Origin: Bacteroidales bacterium
GTDB lineage: Bacteria; Bacteroidota; Bacteroidia; Bacteroidales; JAADJA01
Assembly: GCA_016783885.1 (NCBI GenBank)
Contig: JADHVR010000005.1
Location: forward strand, 35,098-99,097
DNA length: 64,000 bases
Reading direction: 5' to 3'
Below are positions 16,722-25,969 of the stretch, piece after piece. Each line of letters opens with the position of its first letter. Position 1 is the stretch's first letter. A program made the position numbers and the translations under genes. The notes below the pieces were generated by a model, which was not told where the DNA came from, ran no database searches, and worked only from the letters and a program-made list of their open reading frames with translations.

Positions 16722-17768
16722 ATGGCTGAAGAAAACGGATTCAGGGAAGAAGATCAGGAACTTTTCGAACATTACAGGTTTGAAGTTGATAGAGGGCAGG
16801 GTTTGCTGCGGGTTGATAAGTACCTGATGTTAAAAATTGAGAATGCTTCAAGAAATAAGATACAAAGTGCAGCAAATGCAGGTAATATTTTGGTGAATAA
16901 CAAAGTCGTTAAGCGTTCTTATAAAGTAAAGCCCGATGATATCATCTCAGTTTTCATGGCACATCCGATTCGCGAAACAGAACTTATCCCCGAAGATATT
17001 CCAGTAGAAATATTGTATGAGGATAACGATGTGATTGTTGTTAATAAAGTTGCAGGGATGGTGGTTCATCCGGCTTATGGCAATTACCAGGGAACGCTTG
17101 TTAATGCTTTGATATATCATTTTCATCTGACAGGAGAAATACAAAATAAGAATGGAGCCGGACCATATTTAGTACACAGAATTGACAAAGATACTTCCGG
17201 TGTGATAATGGCTGCTAAAAATGAAGAGTCACAGATAAAACTTGGAAAACAGTTTTATAATCACACCCTTGAAAGAAAATATGTTGCATTGGTTTGGGGA
17301 GATGTTAAAGAGGAGCAAGGAACAATTACAGGTAACATAGGGCGAAGTTTGAAAAACAGAAAAATTTTCAGGGTTTTTCCCGAAGGCGATTATGGTAAAC
17401 ATGCCGTTACTCATTACAAAGTTTTAGAAAGATTCGGATATGTTACATTGGTTGAATGTAAACTGGAAACAGGTCGTACACATCAGATAAGGGTACATCT
17501 TAAATATATCGGACATACTTTGTTCAATGATGAAACTTACGGGGGAAACGAAATACTTAAAGGGACAACCTTTACAAAGTATAAACAGTTCGTAAAAAAT
17601 TGTTTTAAAATTTGTCAGCGACAGGCGTTGCATGCCAAATCACTTGGGTTTATCCATCCGGCAACCCGAGAAAAAATGTTTTTTGATACGCCGTTACCTC
17701 CCGACATGGAAGAAGTATTGGAAAAATGGAGGAAATATGCAGTACATAAAGCGCTGGGAAAAGAGTAG
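16722..17768 (+). CDS. RluD-family 23S rRNA pseudouridine synthase
   Basis: 348 residues. An N-terminal S4 RNA-binding domain (about 29-90: LRVDKYLMLKIENASRNKIQ) is followed by the catalytic domain with VHRIDKDTSGVIMAAKN. Asp155 in the HRID..TSG motif is the expected catalytic aspartate. GRTHQIRVHLKYIGH near residue 250 is the second family signature. The enzyme isomerises uridines in 23S rRNA helix 69 (RluD) or related sites; RluC/RluD-type specificity cannot be separated from sequence alone. The extra N-terminal acidic stretch (residues 1-20) is common in Bacteroidota members. Last gene of the PASTA operon. Confidence 0.92.
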   Translation: MAEENGFREEDQELFEHYRFEVDRGQGLLRVDKYLMLKIENASRNKIQSAANAGNILVNNKVVKRSYKVKPDDIISVFMAHPIRETELIPEDIPVEILYEDNDVIVVNKVAGMVVHPAYGNYQGTLVNALIYHFHLTGEIQNKNGAGPYLVHRIDKDTSGVIMAAKNEESQIKLGKQFYNHTLERKYVALVWGDVKEEQGTITGNIGRSLKNRKIFRVFPEGDYGKHAVTHYKVLERFGYVTLVECKLETGRTHQIRVHLKYIGHTLFNDETYGGNEILKGTTFTKYKQFVKNCFKICQRQALHAKSLGFIHPATREKMFFDTPLPPDMEEVLEKWRKYAVHKALGKE

Positions 17769-17952
17769 TTTTTATGTTTATGGTGGCAGTAGCAATAGCA
17801 TGATAGGTCAGAGAACCAAGAGCCAAAGTTTGGGGATCAAAAATCAAACTCTTCAGGGCTAATTTAAGGGGCGTAACTGATACCGCTTTTTTCCTGTTCA
17901 GATTGAATAGACTTTTTGCTTAATCCCCATAAATTTAACTTGCCCCGTCATT

Positions 17953-19074
17953 TTACAATCCAAAACATGACTTTTGAATATGAGTGATCCTGCATGCCAG
18001 GTCGAGTTCCCCGGAAGCCACAATAAAAAAATCGCCTGCATCCGCAATACCACACGAAAAAACAACATCTTCAAGATATATCCGGTCTTTCATTTCCGTA
18101 GTCAATTCTTCCCTGGCTTCTAATAAAAATTGCCGGTCTTCCAATTTTATTATCCTTGATGGGTCTTCCTTATCAAGCAAAGCCCAGAATGTCCGGTAAA
18201 TCCCAACCTCTCCGCTTGATTCAACTCCGTGATACAGCATCAGCCAGCCCTTATCTGTCAGGACTGGAGGTGTTCCTCCACCTATTTTGTTATTTGAGAT
18301 TGTTCCTTTTCTTGCCCTGATAAATGGCTCGTCCCAGGGTTTCCAGTGAAAAAGGTCAGGTGAAGTTGCCAGTTGGATCACAGGTCCCGGGTTCCATTCG
18401 GATGAGTTGCCCGTAGCAAGGTACTGAGAACCCAACGGGCGCGTTAATGCATAATATTTGTTTCCGGCTTTTCCTTCAAACAGAAGCATATCCTTGTTCT
18501 GATGATCCAGGAGAATGCCTCCGAATTCATAGTTTAAACCATCTTCACTTATAAAAAGTGTTGTTGCATGACGTTCGGAACTAACTGTGCAGGTGGTCAT
18601 ATAGTATTTACCATCAATGAATGATATCCTGGCATCTTCAATACCATATTCCTGACTCGACCGGTCGGGGGTTATTATTTTATCGTAATGAATTTTTATG
18701 ATATCCAATCCATCCGGAGAAAGCTCTACGGGCAATAACCAGGAAATGCTTGTGAGTGCGAAAACAGGCGAGGGTTGATCTTTCAGGTAAAATTCCCTTG
18801 GATCATCTGTAACCACTTCATCCAGGGCAAAACCTTCCTCAAGATATCCTTCCGGTGTCCATCTGATGGTATGAATACTGTTATCATAAATGGGCTGTTG
18901 CAATGCTTCGGCTATCCTGACCATAATCAAAAGGTTGCCATCAGGTAAACGGGTAAGCCCCGGATTGAAAGCACCGAGAACATAAGTCTTTCCTTTAAGA
19001 TCATTAAAAACAGGTGAAAACGAAAGATCAACATCCTGCGGTTTGAATACTATTTTATCGGTATCAAAAATCAT
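17953..19074 (-). CDS. Glycoside hydrolase family 130 protein (beta-mannoside hydrolase/phosphorylase type)
   Basis: 373 residues, no signal peptide, so probably cytoplasmic. Five-bladed propeller motifs of GH130 are visible: FNPGLTRLPDGNLLIMVR near residue 40, GIEDARISFIDGKYYMTTCT near 135, GGGTPPVLTDKGWLMLYHG near 265 and VVFSCGIADAGD near 345. GH130 enzymes act on beta-1,2- or beta-1,4-mannosides, either by phosphorolysis or hydrolysis; I cannot tell which from the visible phosphate-site residues. It lies 18 bp after a second GH130 gene and ends a leftward operon with an ABC sugar permease pair. Confidence 0.85.
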   Translation of the reverse strand: MIFDTDKIVFKPQDVDLSFSPVFNDLKGKTYVLGAFNPGLTRLPDGNLLIMVRIAEALQQPIYDNSIHTIRWTPEGYLEEGFALDEVVTDDPREFYLKDQPSPVFALTSISWLLPVELSPDGLDIIKIHYDKIITPDRSSQEYGIEDARISFIDGKYYMTTCTVSSERHATTLFISEDGLNYEFGGILLDHQNKDMLLFEGKAGNKYYALTRPLGSQYLATGNSSEWNPGPVIQLATSPDLFHWKPWDEPFIRARKGTISNNKIGGGTPPVLTDKGWLMLYHGVESSGEVGIYRTFWALLDKEDPSRIIKLEDRQFLLEAREELTTEMKDRIYLEDVVFSCGIADAGDFFIVASGELDLACRITHIQKSCFGL

Positions 19075-19092
19075 ATCATATTAATATTTATA

Positions 19093-20199
19093 TTAAGCTA
19101 TTCCACTTAACGGATCCTGCGGATAACGTTTGCAAAGAGCAGCCAGAATATCTTCATGCGATACTGCCATGTTCATCACCGTATCGTTTCCGCCATAATA
19201 AATTAAAATACTTCCGTCTTTATTTCTTAAGGCTCCACAAGTAAAAACCACTTGAGGAACATGCACATAATCTTCCGGCGAAACATTACAATCAGCAGCA
19301 GAGGGAAATAGTACCGGGATATTTGACACTTTCACGTTATCAGGATTTTCCAAATCATGGAAGGCTACTCCGAGAACATAAGGATTGCCGTCCATCGTGC
19401 TTCTGACCCCATGAAAAATATTCAGCCATCCATACTTGGTTTTTATGGGTGGTGCGCCGGGACCGATTTTATCACCAAAAGCACTGGGAACATCCCCTTG
19501 CTTCATAACCGGCTTAGGTTCTATTTCCCAGATGTTCGAATAAATATCGGAAGTTCGGGCAATCCTTATCTCCTTGAATATTCCACCTGTATGCGAACCT
19601 GAGGGATTATCATTAGGACGCATGAGAGTGTGATATTTGTCATTTATCTTTTCAGGGAATATAACCACATTACGCATATCTACATTTAAAAGCTCTCCAT
19701 GCCGGATAAAAGTTTTAAAATCTTTAGTGGTGGCAAGTGACACTCTTACCCTGTCCTTTACCGAGCCATGATAGGCGCTGTATGTAATAAAATATGTATC
19801 ACCTATCTTTGATATCCGCGGGTCTTCCACACCTCCGGCTTCATTTTCGATAAGTTTATTAATATTCTTTCCTGCTGCGAAATTATCTTTTTCAGAACAC
19901 GGTATCATAGCCGGTTTCTTCTGAACCTTCCAATCAGTTAAACCATCTGAACTCCTGGCTAAACCAATAACTGAAATCCCGTTTCGAAGATGTGACCTGA
20001 ACAGCATGATTACGTTTTCCTCAAACCGGGTTATGCCGGCATTATGGACAGTTATTACCTGGTATTTCGGATCAGTCCAAATCTTATTCACATCATGACA
20101 TGTAAGGATGGGGTTGCCTGCCCACCGCACAGCCGGTTTGTTCAGGTCAACCGTAATAACCTTGTTTTTGATGATTATTTGCCGTTTAATGTTTTTCAT
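19093..20199 (-). CDS. Second glycoside hydrolase family 130 protein
   Basis: About 368 residues from the ATG at 20199. An in-frame ATG 24 bp upstream (20223) overlaps the previous gene more and adds an atypical MLLIGQVF. GH130 motifs: NAGITRFEENVIMLFRSH, GGVEDPRISKIGDTYFITYSA, GPGAPPIKTKYGWLNIFHG, VVFTCGALRNKDGSILIYYG and a closing DTVMNMAV, the common GH130 end. Clearly diverged from the neighbouring GH130, so the pair probably split roles, for example different linkages or chain positions on one mannoside. The start overlaps the end of the upstream lipoprotein gene by 14 bp, which implies translational coupling. Confidence 0.85.
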   Translation of the reverse strand: MKNIKRQIIIKNKVITVDLNKPAVRWAGNPILTCHDVNKIWTDPKYQVITVHNAGITRFEENVIMLFRSHLRNGISVIGLARSSDGLTDWKVQKKPAMIPCSEKDNFAAGKNINKLIENEAGGVEDPRISKIGDTYFITYSAYHGSVKDRVRVSLATTKDFKTFIRHGELLNVDMRNVVIFPEKINDKYHTLMRPNDNPSGSHTGGIFKEIRIARTSDIYSNIWEIEPKPVMKQGDVPSAFGDKIGPGAPPIKTKYGWLNIFHGVRSTMDGNPYVLGVAFHDLENPDNVKVSNIPVLFPSAADCNVSPEDYVHVPQVVFTCGALRNKDGSILIYYGGNDTVMNMAVSHEDILAALCKRYPQDPLSGIA

Positions 20200-21496
20200 A
20201 AATACTTGACCAATTAACAACATATCCTATAGTAATAAATTGATTCATAGTCAATAATGCTTCAATTGTTGATTCAGCCCCTGAATTCAGGTTGACATTG
20301 CCGGGTGAAATAATACCATCGTAACACCTGCCACTAACATAAGGATCAAACATCATTTGATTTGCAATATTATCTCCTGCAAACCAACCGGCTATTTTTT
20401 CTGCCTGCCTGAGATATTTTACATCTTGCTTAACTTTACAGGCTTCAATACTTGCCCATACCATAGGTCTGAAACCATAAGCTATCTGCGGGAACTGCTC
20501 CATTTCCAGTATTTCAAATTCATTTTCGTTTTTCTTTATACTGAAGTGGCTTAAATAGTTTTGCTCTATGAGGTAAGGATAGAAGTTATCAATCTCAATC
20601 AAGGCGCTCTGAATGTAATCATCACGTTCTAACAATTTGCCTGCTCTCAACATTGCATAAGCCTGCATATTTCCGTAGGCATGCCAAATATTATTCCAGC
20701 TAAGGTAAGCTCCGTACGGAAATGTTGTGCTATCTCCTTTTTGCATTATAAGTAATCCATCGGCAAATCGTTCAATTAGCTGAAGCACACGCTCATCTTT
20801 ATTAACATTTCTGTAATACTGTTCCAATCCAACAATTAAAAGACCTGCCTGATCACCGGCTGCTCCATGCGGAAGCCATGCAGGTATTTCAATTCCTTCA
20901 ATGGTTTCGATATCCATTGGGATCTCCAGATACTCATTATAAATATTTTCTGTTAATTTATTTAAAGCCTGCCGGACCCTTCCTGATGTGTAGTGGTAGT
21001 TTGCAGGATAACCCGATAATGCCCATAAAGCCCGCCACGACCACCAATTAGGCTCAGGCACGGAAGTTTGATAGGTTTTGTTTATAGTGTAATCTCCCCA
21101 CATAAAATTATAGAAATAACCATTAGGGGCTTGCATATAAAGCAAAAAATCAGGCATGTAAAAATACATTTCATCGCTGGTAATATCATTTAGGATTGAA
21201 AAATTTACCCTCATTGCCCTTGCCACATCATCTACGCAGGTAAATCCTTCATTTGGTTCAATGGTAAAATTATAATCAGGGTATTCACAGTAGATATGAA
21301 CTATCCCAAGATTTGTATCACCGGATAATTCTATGGTTTCATATAAATATCTGAGGTGATTCGTATTTAGTAAGTCAAAATCCTTATTTTTATCTTTGTC
21401 CTTTTTACATGAAGAACATGATAATGATAAAATAAATAACGAAAAAAGGAATATGGGAATAATTTTTAATTTTATTGATAAACGATTTAATTTCAT
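20186..21496 (-). CDS. Lipoprotein with alpha/alpha-barrel-like domain, probable glycan-active enzyme or binding protein
   Basis: 436 residues. The signal sequence ends in a lipobox-like LSLSCSSCKK (Cys near 27-30), so it is likely lipid-anchored. The mature part is helical, with Trp/Tyr-rich repeats (WWSWRALWALSGY, AYLSWNNIWHAYGNMQAYAM, FRPMVWASIEACK) typical of (alpha/alpha)6 toroids. FTCVDDVARAMR resembles the DDNARAL motif seen in helical domains encoded next to GH130 enzymes. I infer a role in processing the same glycan; I do not recognise a characterised family. It sits 10 bp after the MalG-type permease and overlaps GH130. Confidence 0.7.
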   Translation of the reverse strand: MKLNRLSIKLKIIPIFLFSLFILSLSCSSCKKDKDKNKDFDLLNTNHLRYLYETIELSGDTNLGIVHIYCEYPDYNFTIEPNEGFTCVDDVARAMRVNFSILNDITSDEMYFYMPDFLLYMQAPNGYFYNFMWGDYTINKTYQTSVPEPNWWSWRALWALSGYPANYHYTSGRVRQALNKLTENIYNEYLEIPMDIETIEGIEIPAWLPHGAAGDQAGLLIVGLEQYYRNVNKDERVLQLIERFADGLLIMQKGDSTTFPYGAYLSWNNIWHAYGNMQAYAMLRAGKLLERDDYIQSALIEIDNFYPYLIEQNYLSHFSIKKNENEFEILEMEQFPQIAYGFRPMVWASIEACKVKQDVKYLRQAEKIAGWFAGDNIANQMMFDPYVSGRCYDGIISPGNVNLNSGAESTIEALLTMNQFITIGYVVNWSSIYEKH

Positions 21497-21506
21497 AGCT
21501 GAATGA

Positions 21507-22325
21507 TTAATCTTTTAAACCTGTTGAAGCCATACTCTGAATAAAATGTTTCTGGAAAAACAGGTATGCAATAATAATTGGGGCAGCAAGGAATACAGCA
21601 GAAGCTAATTTTACACCCAATTGACTTTCAGCTCGTCCACCTACGACAAACAAAGTAACCAATTGAGGCAGGGTCATAAACTGTTCTTCACGGATTACGA
21701 TCAATGGCCATAGAACCTCGTTCCATGAACCCATAAATGCAAGTATCCCTACTGTTATAATAGTTGGTTTGATATTCGGCCATAAAATAAAAAAAATAAT
21801 TCTTAGTTCACCGCAACCGTCAATACGGGCAGCATCTATCAGAGCCTGGGGAAGGCTTTTAAAAGCCTGACGGAACATCAAAATGGCAAAAGTATTGATT
21901 AAAAATGGTATTGTCAGGCTCAGGTAAGTATCAACCCAATGTAGTTTCACCATAATAATATAATTAGGTATCAGGGTGATCTGGAATGGGAGTGTCATGG
22001 TGAAAATGATGATCATAAAGATCAGGTTGCGTCCTTTAAATTCCATACGCGAAAGTGCATATCCCACCATAGATGAAAAAATCAGTGAAAGCCCCGTATT
22101 GACAGATGATACAAATAGACTGTTAAACAAAGCTCGTCCGATAGGGATCTTACTGACCATGGTTGAATAATTCGAAAGGGTTAATTTGGAAGGGAAGAGG
22201 ACAAGGCTGCTGATATCCGCTTCAGGAGACAATGATGCCATGATCATCCAGAAAAACGGATAGATAAAGGTTATTGCCGCCCCCGACAGGAGTGTATATA
22301 ATAATATTTTCTTCAGTACTCTCAT
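21507..22325 (-). CDS. Sugar ABC transporter permease, MalG/CUT1 type
   Basis: 272 residues with six predicted helices. The EAA loop reads ALIDAARIDGCGELRIIFFI near residue 185, where the ATPase docks. The start FKKILLYTLLSGA-like region and the end FFQKHFIQSMASTGLKD match MalG-family permeases. It pairs with the MalF-type permease upstream (94 bp gap). CUT1 importers need a binding protein and an MsmK/MalK-type ATPase; neither is encoded nearby. This importer type is uncommon in Bacteroidota, which mostly use SusC/SusD. Confidence 0.9.
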   Translation of the reverse strand: MRVLKKILLYTLLSGAAITFIYPFFWMIMASLSPEADISSLVLFPSKLTLSNYSTMVSKIPIGRALFNSLFVSSVNTGLSLIFSSMVGYALSRMEFKGRNLIFMIIIFTMTLPFQITLIPNYIIMVKLHWVDTYLSLTIPFLINTFAILMFRQAFKSLPQALIDAARIDGCGELRIIFFILWPNIKPTIITVGILAFMGSWNEVLWPLIVIREEQFMTLPQLVTLFVVGGRAESQLGVKLASAVFLAAPIIIAYLFFQKHFIQSMASTGLKD

Positions 22326-22375
22326 CTTTCTGAATTACAGTATCCCTTTAACCCATACGGGCTAACTTCGTGTCG

Positions 22376-22400
22376 CTAATAACTAATAACTTATAACTTT
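22376..22400. repeat. Heptameric short tandem repeat
   Basis: The gap between the two permease genes reads CGCTAAT AACTAAT AACTTAT AACTTTT, four degenerate 7-bp units. It belongs to the group of intergenic 7-bp-period repeats seen throughout the window. Confidence 0.6.
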
Positions 22401-22419
22401 TGTCTATTAATTATAATTA

Positions 22420-23283
22420 TTAAATATCCTTTTCGATATATCTTTTCTGAACTATTACTACCAAAACTATCAAAAAAGCGAAAAATACACCAAGTGTAGC
22501 CGAATACCCCATGTGATAGTATTGGAATGCCTGTTTATAAATATACAGAACAGCCGATAATGTACTGTTCAGAGGGCCTCCTCCTGTCATTATGTAAGGC
22601 TCGATAAAAAGAGAAAAACCTCCGATAGTTGATAAAATTACAACCATAAACATAGTAGGGTTGATCATCGGGACTGTAATTTTGATAAATTTTTGCCAAT
22701 GACTTGCACCATCCAGGTCGGCTGCTTCGTAATATTGTTTCGGAACGGTTTGTAACCCAACTAAAAATAATATTACGTATAAACCTAAATTTTTCCATGT
22801 TGCCATAACTGCTATAGAGACCATAGCTATATCCGGGTCAATAAGCCAGCCCACCTTTCCAAAACCAAGAGATACAAGTAAGCGGTTTAACACTCCATTT
22901 TCAAAACTAAAAAGTTGCTGCCATAATATGGTTACTACTACTCCGGAAACTACAACAGGCATGAAAAATGCAGCCCTGAAAAATCCTTTCAGCCGGATAT
23001 TTTGATTTAGAAATTCTGCCAATGCCAGGGCTATAATGATCTGTAATGGGATATGAATCGACAGGAATTTGAATGTATTGAAAATTGATATCCAGAAAAG
23101 CCTGTCATAGAAGAGTCGTTTCCAGTTCCCGAATTCCACCCATTCCATCGGGCCGATAATATTCCATTTATGAAATGTGAGAATGAGAGAAAAAATCACG
23201 GGAAATGTTGTGAATGCGAGCAAGTGCACCAAATAGGGCGACACCATAACGTAAGGCATGATTTTTTTCCTGGTATTGCTCAT
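22420..23283 (-). CDS. Sugar ABC transporter permease, MalF/UgpA/CUT1 type
   Basis: 287 residues, six predicted helices. The EAA loop is YEAADLDGASHWQKFIKITV near residue 190. The N terminus (PYVMVSPYLVHLLAFTTFPV) and WNIIGPMEWVEFGNWKRL are characteristic of UgpA/MalF-like permeases. First gene of the leftward carbohydrate operon: MalF, MalG, lipoprotein, GH130, GH130. Import of an intact oligosaccharide followed by cytoplasmic GH130 cleavage is the simplest reading. Confidence 0.9.
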   Translation of the reverse strand: MSNTRKKIMPYVMVSPYLVHLLAFTTFPVIFSLILTFHKWNIIGPMEWVEFGNWKRLFYDRLFWISIFNTFKFLSIHIPLQIIIALALAEFLNQNIRLKGFFRAAFFMPVVVSGVVVTILWQQLFSFENGVLNRLLVSLGFGKVGWLIDPDIAMVSIAVMATWKNLGLYVILFLVGLQTVPKQYYEAADLDGASHWQKFIKITVPMINPTMFMVVILSTIGGFSLFIEPYIMTGGGPLNSTLSAVLYIYKQAFQYYHMGYSATLGVFFAFLIVLVVIVQKRYIEKDI

Positions 23284-23337
23284 CTTTAGTCTTTATCTTC
23301 TAAATGCTTTAATTGCCATAATTTTTTTTATTTCGGT

Positions 23338-23345
23338 CAAAATTA
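23338..23345 (-). promoter_or_regulatory. -7 promoter element for the ABC/GH130 operon (TAATTTTG on the minus strand)
   Basis: CAAAATTA on the plus strand is an exact TAnnTTTG on the minus strand, 54 bp upstream of the first permease start. No convincing -33 element was found. Confidence 0.4.
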
Positions 23346-23662
23346 CGAAAAATATGCAGCCCTGACATGGCACTAAATTTTTTTGTTAATCTTCATTTAC
23401 AGTTTATGTGTTATTTTGTATATTTGCATTTACATTTGAACCATACTTACAATGAAAACCAGATTGAGCGGTTTAAGGCAGGGAGTGCGTTGAATTTAAT
23501 AAGGCAGCAGAATAAATAAGTTCAAAGCTCAAGGATTTAAGTTTGAAGTTGAGTTAAATTCTATACCTTTCTTGAAATAACAGGTCTCATTACACTGGCT
23601 ATCATCAACTGATTATGTTATCTGTAAACATAGTTCAACCTTTAAGAGACAACAAAGATGTT
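23346..23662. other. Spacer between divergent units with an orphan promoter, mini-ORF and heptamer repeats
   Basis: TATATTTG (23419-23426) is an exact plus-strand -7 element, followed by a 13-codon ORF (ATG 23452 to TGA about 23493). At about 23519-23567 the sequence reads AGTTCAA AGCTCAA GGATTTA AGTTTGA AGTTGAG TTAAATT, six degenerate 7-bp units. No conventional gene is present; the mini-ORF may be the stub of a lost gene. Confidence 0.5.
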
Positions 23663-23692
23663 TTTGAAATAAACATTAATTTTGTATCTTTG
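23663..23692 (+). promoter_or_regulatory. Bacteroidota promoter (TTTG, 18 bp, TATCTTTG)
   Basis: TTTG at 23663-23666 and TATCTTTG at 23685-23692 form a full promoter match. It lies inside the longest open frame of the next gene, which shows that translation starts downstream at ATG 23714 and not at 23615. Confidence 0.6.
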
Positions 23693-23713
23693 AGATACCA
23701 AATCTATAATATT

Positions 23714-25879
23714 ATGAGACCACTATTTATATTTTGCCAATTTTTCATTTTTAGTTGTTTTATTTCCGCCCAGCAAACTCAAATGAATAATTCATATTTT
23801 GAAAACTATGGATTACTGAGTGAGACTTTTCTTAATGGCGGTTATTGCTATGAAACTGAAGTGATTGATGACCTAATGTACGTGGGAAGTGATGCAGGAT
23901 TTTTGATATATGACATTTCAAATATTGATAAATATGAAATGGTTGGATTTTATAGCTGTGCTAAGGTGTGTTCTTTTTACATTAATAATGATACTGCCTA
24001 TTTGGGTACCAAAGCTAGTTATCCAGGTTTAAAGAGTAAAATTGAAATCATTGATATTTCGGATATAAGTAATCCATATCACATAGCTAGTTATGAAATT
24101 GAGGGATATACTATGGCACCGGCAAGTGGTTTACATGTGGTGGGCAATTATATTTATGTGAGCTACTATTATCTGTATATAATTGATATAAATGATTTGA
24201 CTAATCCTGTCGAGCATAAAATCAACTCAGTTCATCCAAGTGATTTAGTAGTTGAAAACAATATGCTTTATGTGGCAACCGGAGGGGATTTTGAGATTTA
24301 TTACATTAATAATGATACAACAATTGTATCTATATCTTCATTGTACTGTCCGGGCTCAAAACTTCAAAAAATTGATAGTTTGATTTATATAACTAAAAAT
24401 AGCCTAAAAATTGTAAACATAAGTGATCTTTATAATCCTGAAATTTTATCCGAAACTAATTTCATAAATAATGTAGCAATTGATGTTAAAGTTGTTCAAT
24501 CAAATGCTTATGTTATTGGTAAAAACAACAATAATGGTGTTTTTGCTATAGTTGATATTATTAACCCCACAGAGCCATCTATTATATATGAATCTATAGA
24601 TTATTTAGGAAGTAACATTTTTATAAAGAATAACAACGCTTTTATAAGTGGATCGACAAATAATGAGTATGGAATCATTACCTTAGATATTCAAGAACCC
24701 TCAAATGTAAATCTTATAAATATTACTATTAGTTCTATAGCACAAAAAAGTAAAGTTTATAATAGTACTGCCTATGTAGCAAATGGTTATTGTGGTGTAA
24801 CATTATTTAATATTTCTGACCTGTCAAATCCTGTTGAAATTAGTTCAGTCCAAACAAAAGGTACTGCAGTTGATGTATTAAAAGATTCAAATATAGTTTA
24901 CGTGGCTGAGGGTGATAGCGGAATACAAATTATTGATTACACGAATCCTGGCCAACCTGAAATATTAAGTAACTTCAATGTATTTAATTATTGGGAAGGA
25001 TTTTCAAATCTAAACAAATATGATAACTATTTATATGCCGGGGGAGCAGATTTGAATGAAATAATAGATGTTTCTGATCCTGAAAATCCCGTATTAGTTG
25101 GTCAAATACCAATAAATGATTGGAGTCCTGATATGAAGATTATGGAAGACCATTTGTTCGTAGCAGGTTATTGGGGAGGTTTTCAGATTTTTAGCCTTGC
25201 TGATCCGGTTAATCCTGTTGAAGTTGGTTATTATCCATTAGGTTTGGCATTAAAGATTGCTATTTCAAAAAATCTTGGATATATTTATGATGGTGATGCA
25301 ATTTTAATATTTGATATTAGTGATTATACTGATCCTATTCTTACTTTTTCTCATGATCCAGGTCAATATGTAAGTGTATATCATATGTTTGCCTCAGGGG
25401 ATTCATTGTATTATAGTGATGGATTATCAAGAATTAATGTTCTTGATGTAAGTAATCCATATAATCCGGTTATCGTGGATTCAATTTCGGACACAAGGGC
25501 ATTGAGCTTTGATTTTTATAACAAAAATTTTGTTACTCATAATGAATATTATATGAAAATCATTGGAGATACAACTATTGTTTCATCCGATAATAAATTG
25601 GAATTGCGGGAAGAGTATTATTTACATCAGAATATTCCAAATCCCTGTTCTGAAAACACCAGTATCACTATATCCTTGCCAGAAACTATGAATATTAAAC
25701 TGGAACTATATGATAATATTGGCAGAAAGTTAAACACAATAATTGATAGAAGGTTAAATAAGGGAGAACATACAATCATGTACAATTCAACTTCATTAAA
25801 ACAGGGCATTTATTATTACCGGTTAATTATTGCTGATAAATATACGGAATCGAAGAAAATGTTGGTTGTTAAATATTAA
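23714..25879 (+). CDS. LVIVD-repeat beta-propeller protein with T9SS sorting domain
   Basis: 721 residues from the ATG at 23714. The frame is open from 23615, but the extra 33 codons precede the promoter and the signal peptide. Signal peptide: MRPLFIFCQFFIFSCFISAQ. The mature protein is a chain of LVIVD-type units of about 40 residues, each with an IIDI..., DLSNPVEI or DPENPVLVG phrase and a hydrophobic strand (NIVYVAEGDSGIQIIDY), predicted to fold as two or more propellers. The tail (about 640-721) is a T9SS type A domain: NIPNPCSENTSITISL, LELYDNIGRKL, LKQGIYYYRL. Surface-exposed or secreted; no enzymatic residue is evident. Confidence 0.85.
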   Translation: MRPLFIFCQFFIFSCFISAQQTQMNNSYFENYGLLSETFLNGGYCYETEVIDDLMYVGSDAGFLIYDISNIDKYEMVGFYSCAKVCSFYINNDTAYLGTKASYPGLKSKIEIIDISDISNPYHIASYEIEGYTMAPASGLHVVGNYIYVSYYYLYIIDINDLTNPVEHKINSVHPSDLVVENNMLYVATGGDFEIYYINNDTTIVSISSLYCPGSKLQKIDSLIYITKNSLKIVNISDLYNPEILSETNFINNVAIDVKVVQSNAYVIGKNNNNGVFAIVDIINPTEPSIIYESIDYLGSNIFIKNNNAFISGSTNNEYGIITLDIQEPSNVNLINITISSIAQKSKVYNSTAYVANGYCGVTLFNISDLSNPVEISSVQTKGTAVDVLKDSNIVYVAEGDSGIQIIDYTNPGQPEILSNFNVFNYWEGFSNLNKYDNYLYAGGADLNEIIDVSDPENPVLVGQIPINDWSPDMKIMEDHLFVAGYWGGFQIFSLADPVNPVEVGYYPLGLALKIAISKNLGYIYDGDAILIFDISDYTDPILTFSHDPGQYVSVYHMFASGDSLYYSDGLSRINVLDVSNPYNPVIVDSISDTRALSFDFYNKNFVTHNEYYMKIIGDTTIVSSDNKLELREEYYLHQNIPNPCSENTSITISLPETMNIKLELYDNIGRKLNTIIDRRLNKGEHTIMYNSTSLKQGIYYYRLIIADKYTESKKMLVVKY

Positions 25880-25969
25880 ATTCTTTAAGTTTTTCAACAT
25901 AACAAATTCATTCACTCTGTTTTTCTTCGATTAGTCATGGCTGGTGCTTTGGAATTTGAAATTTTATCT

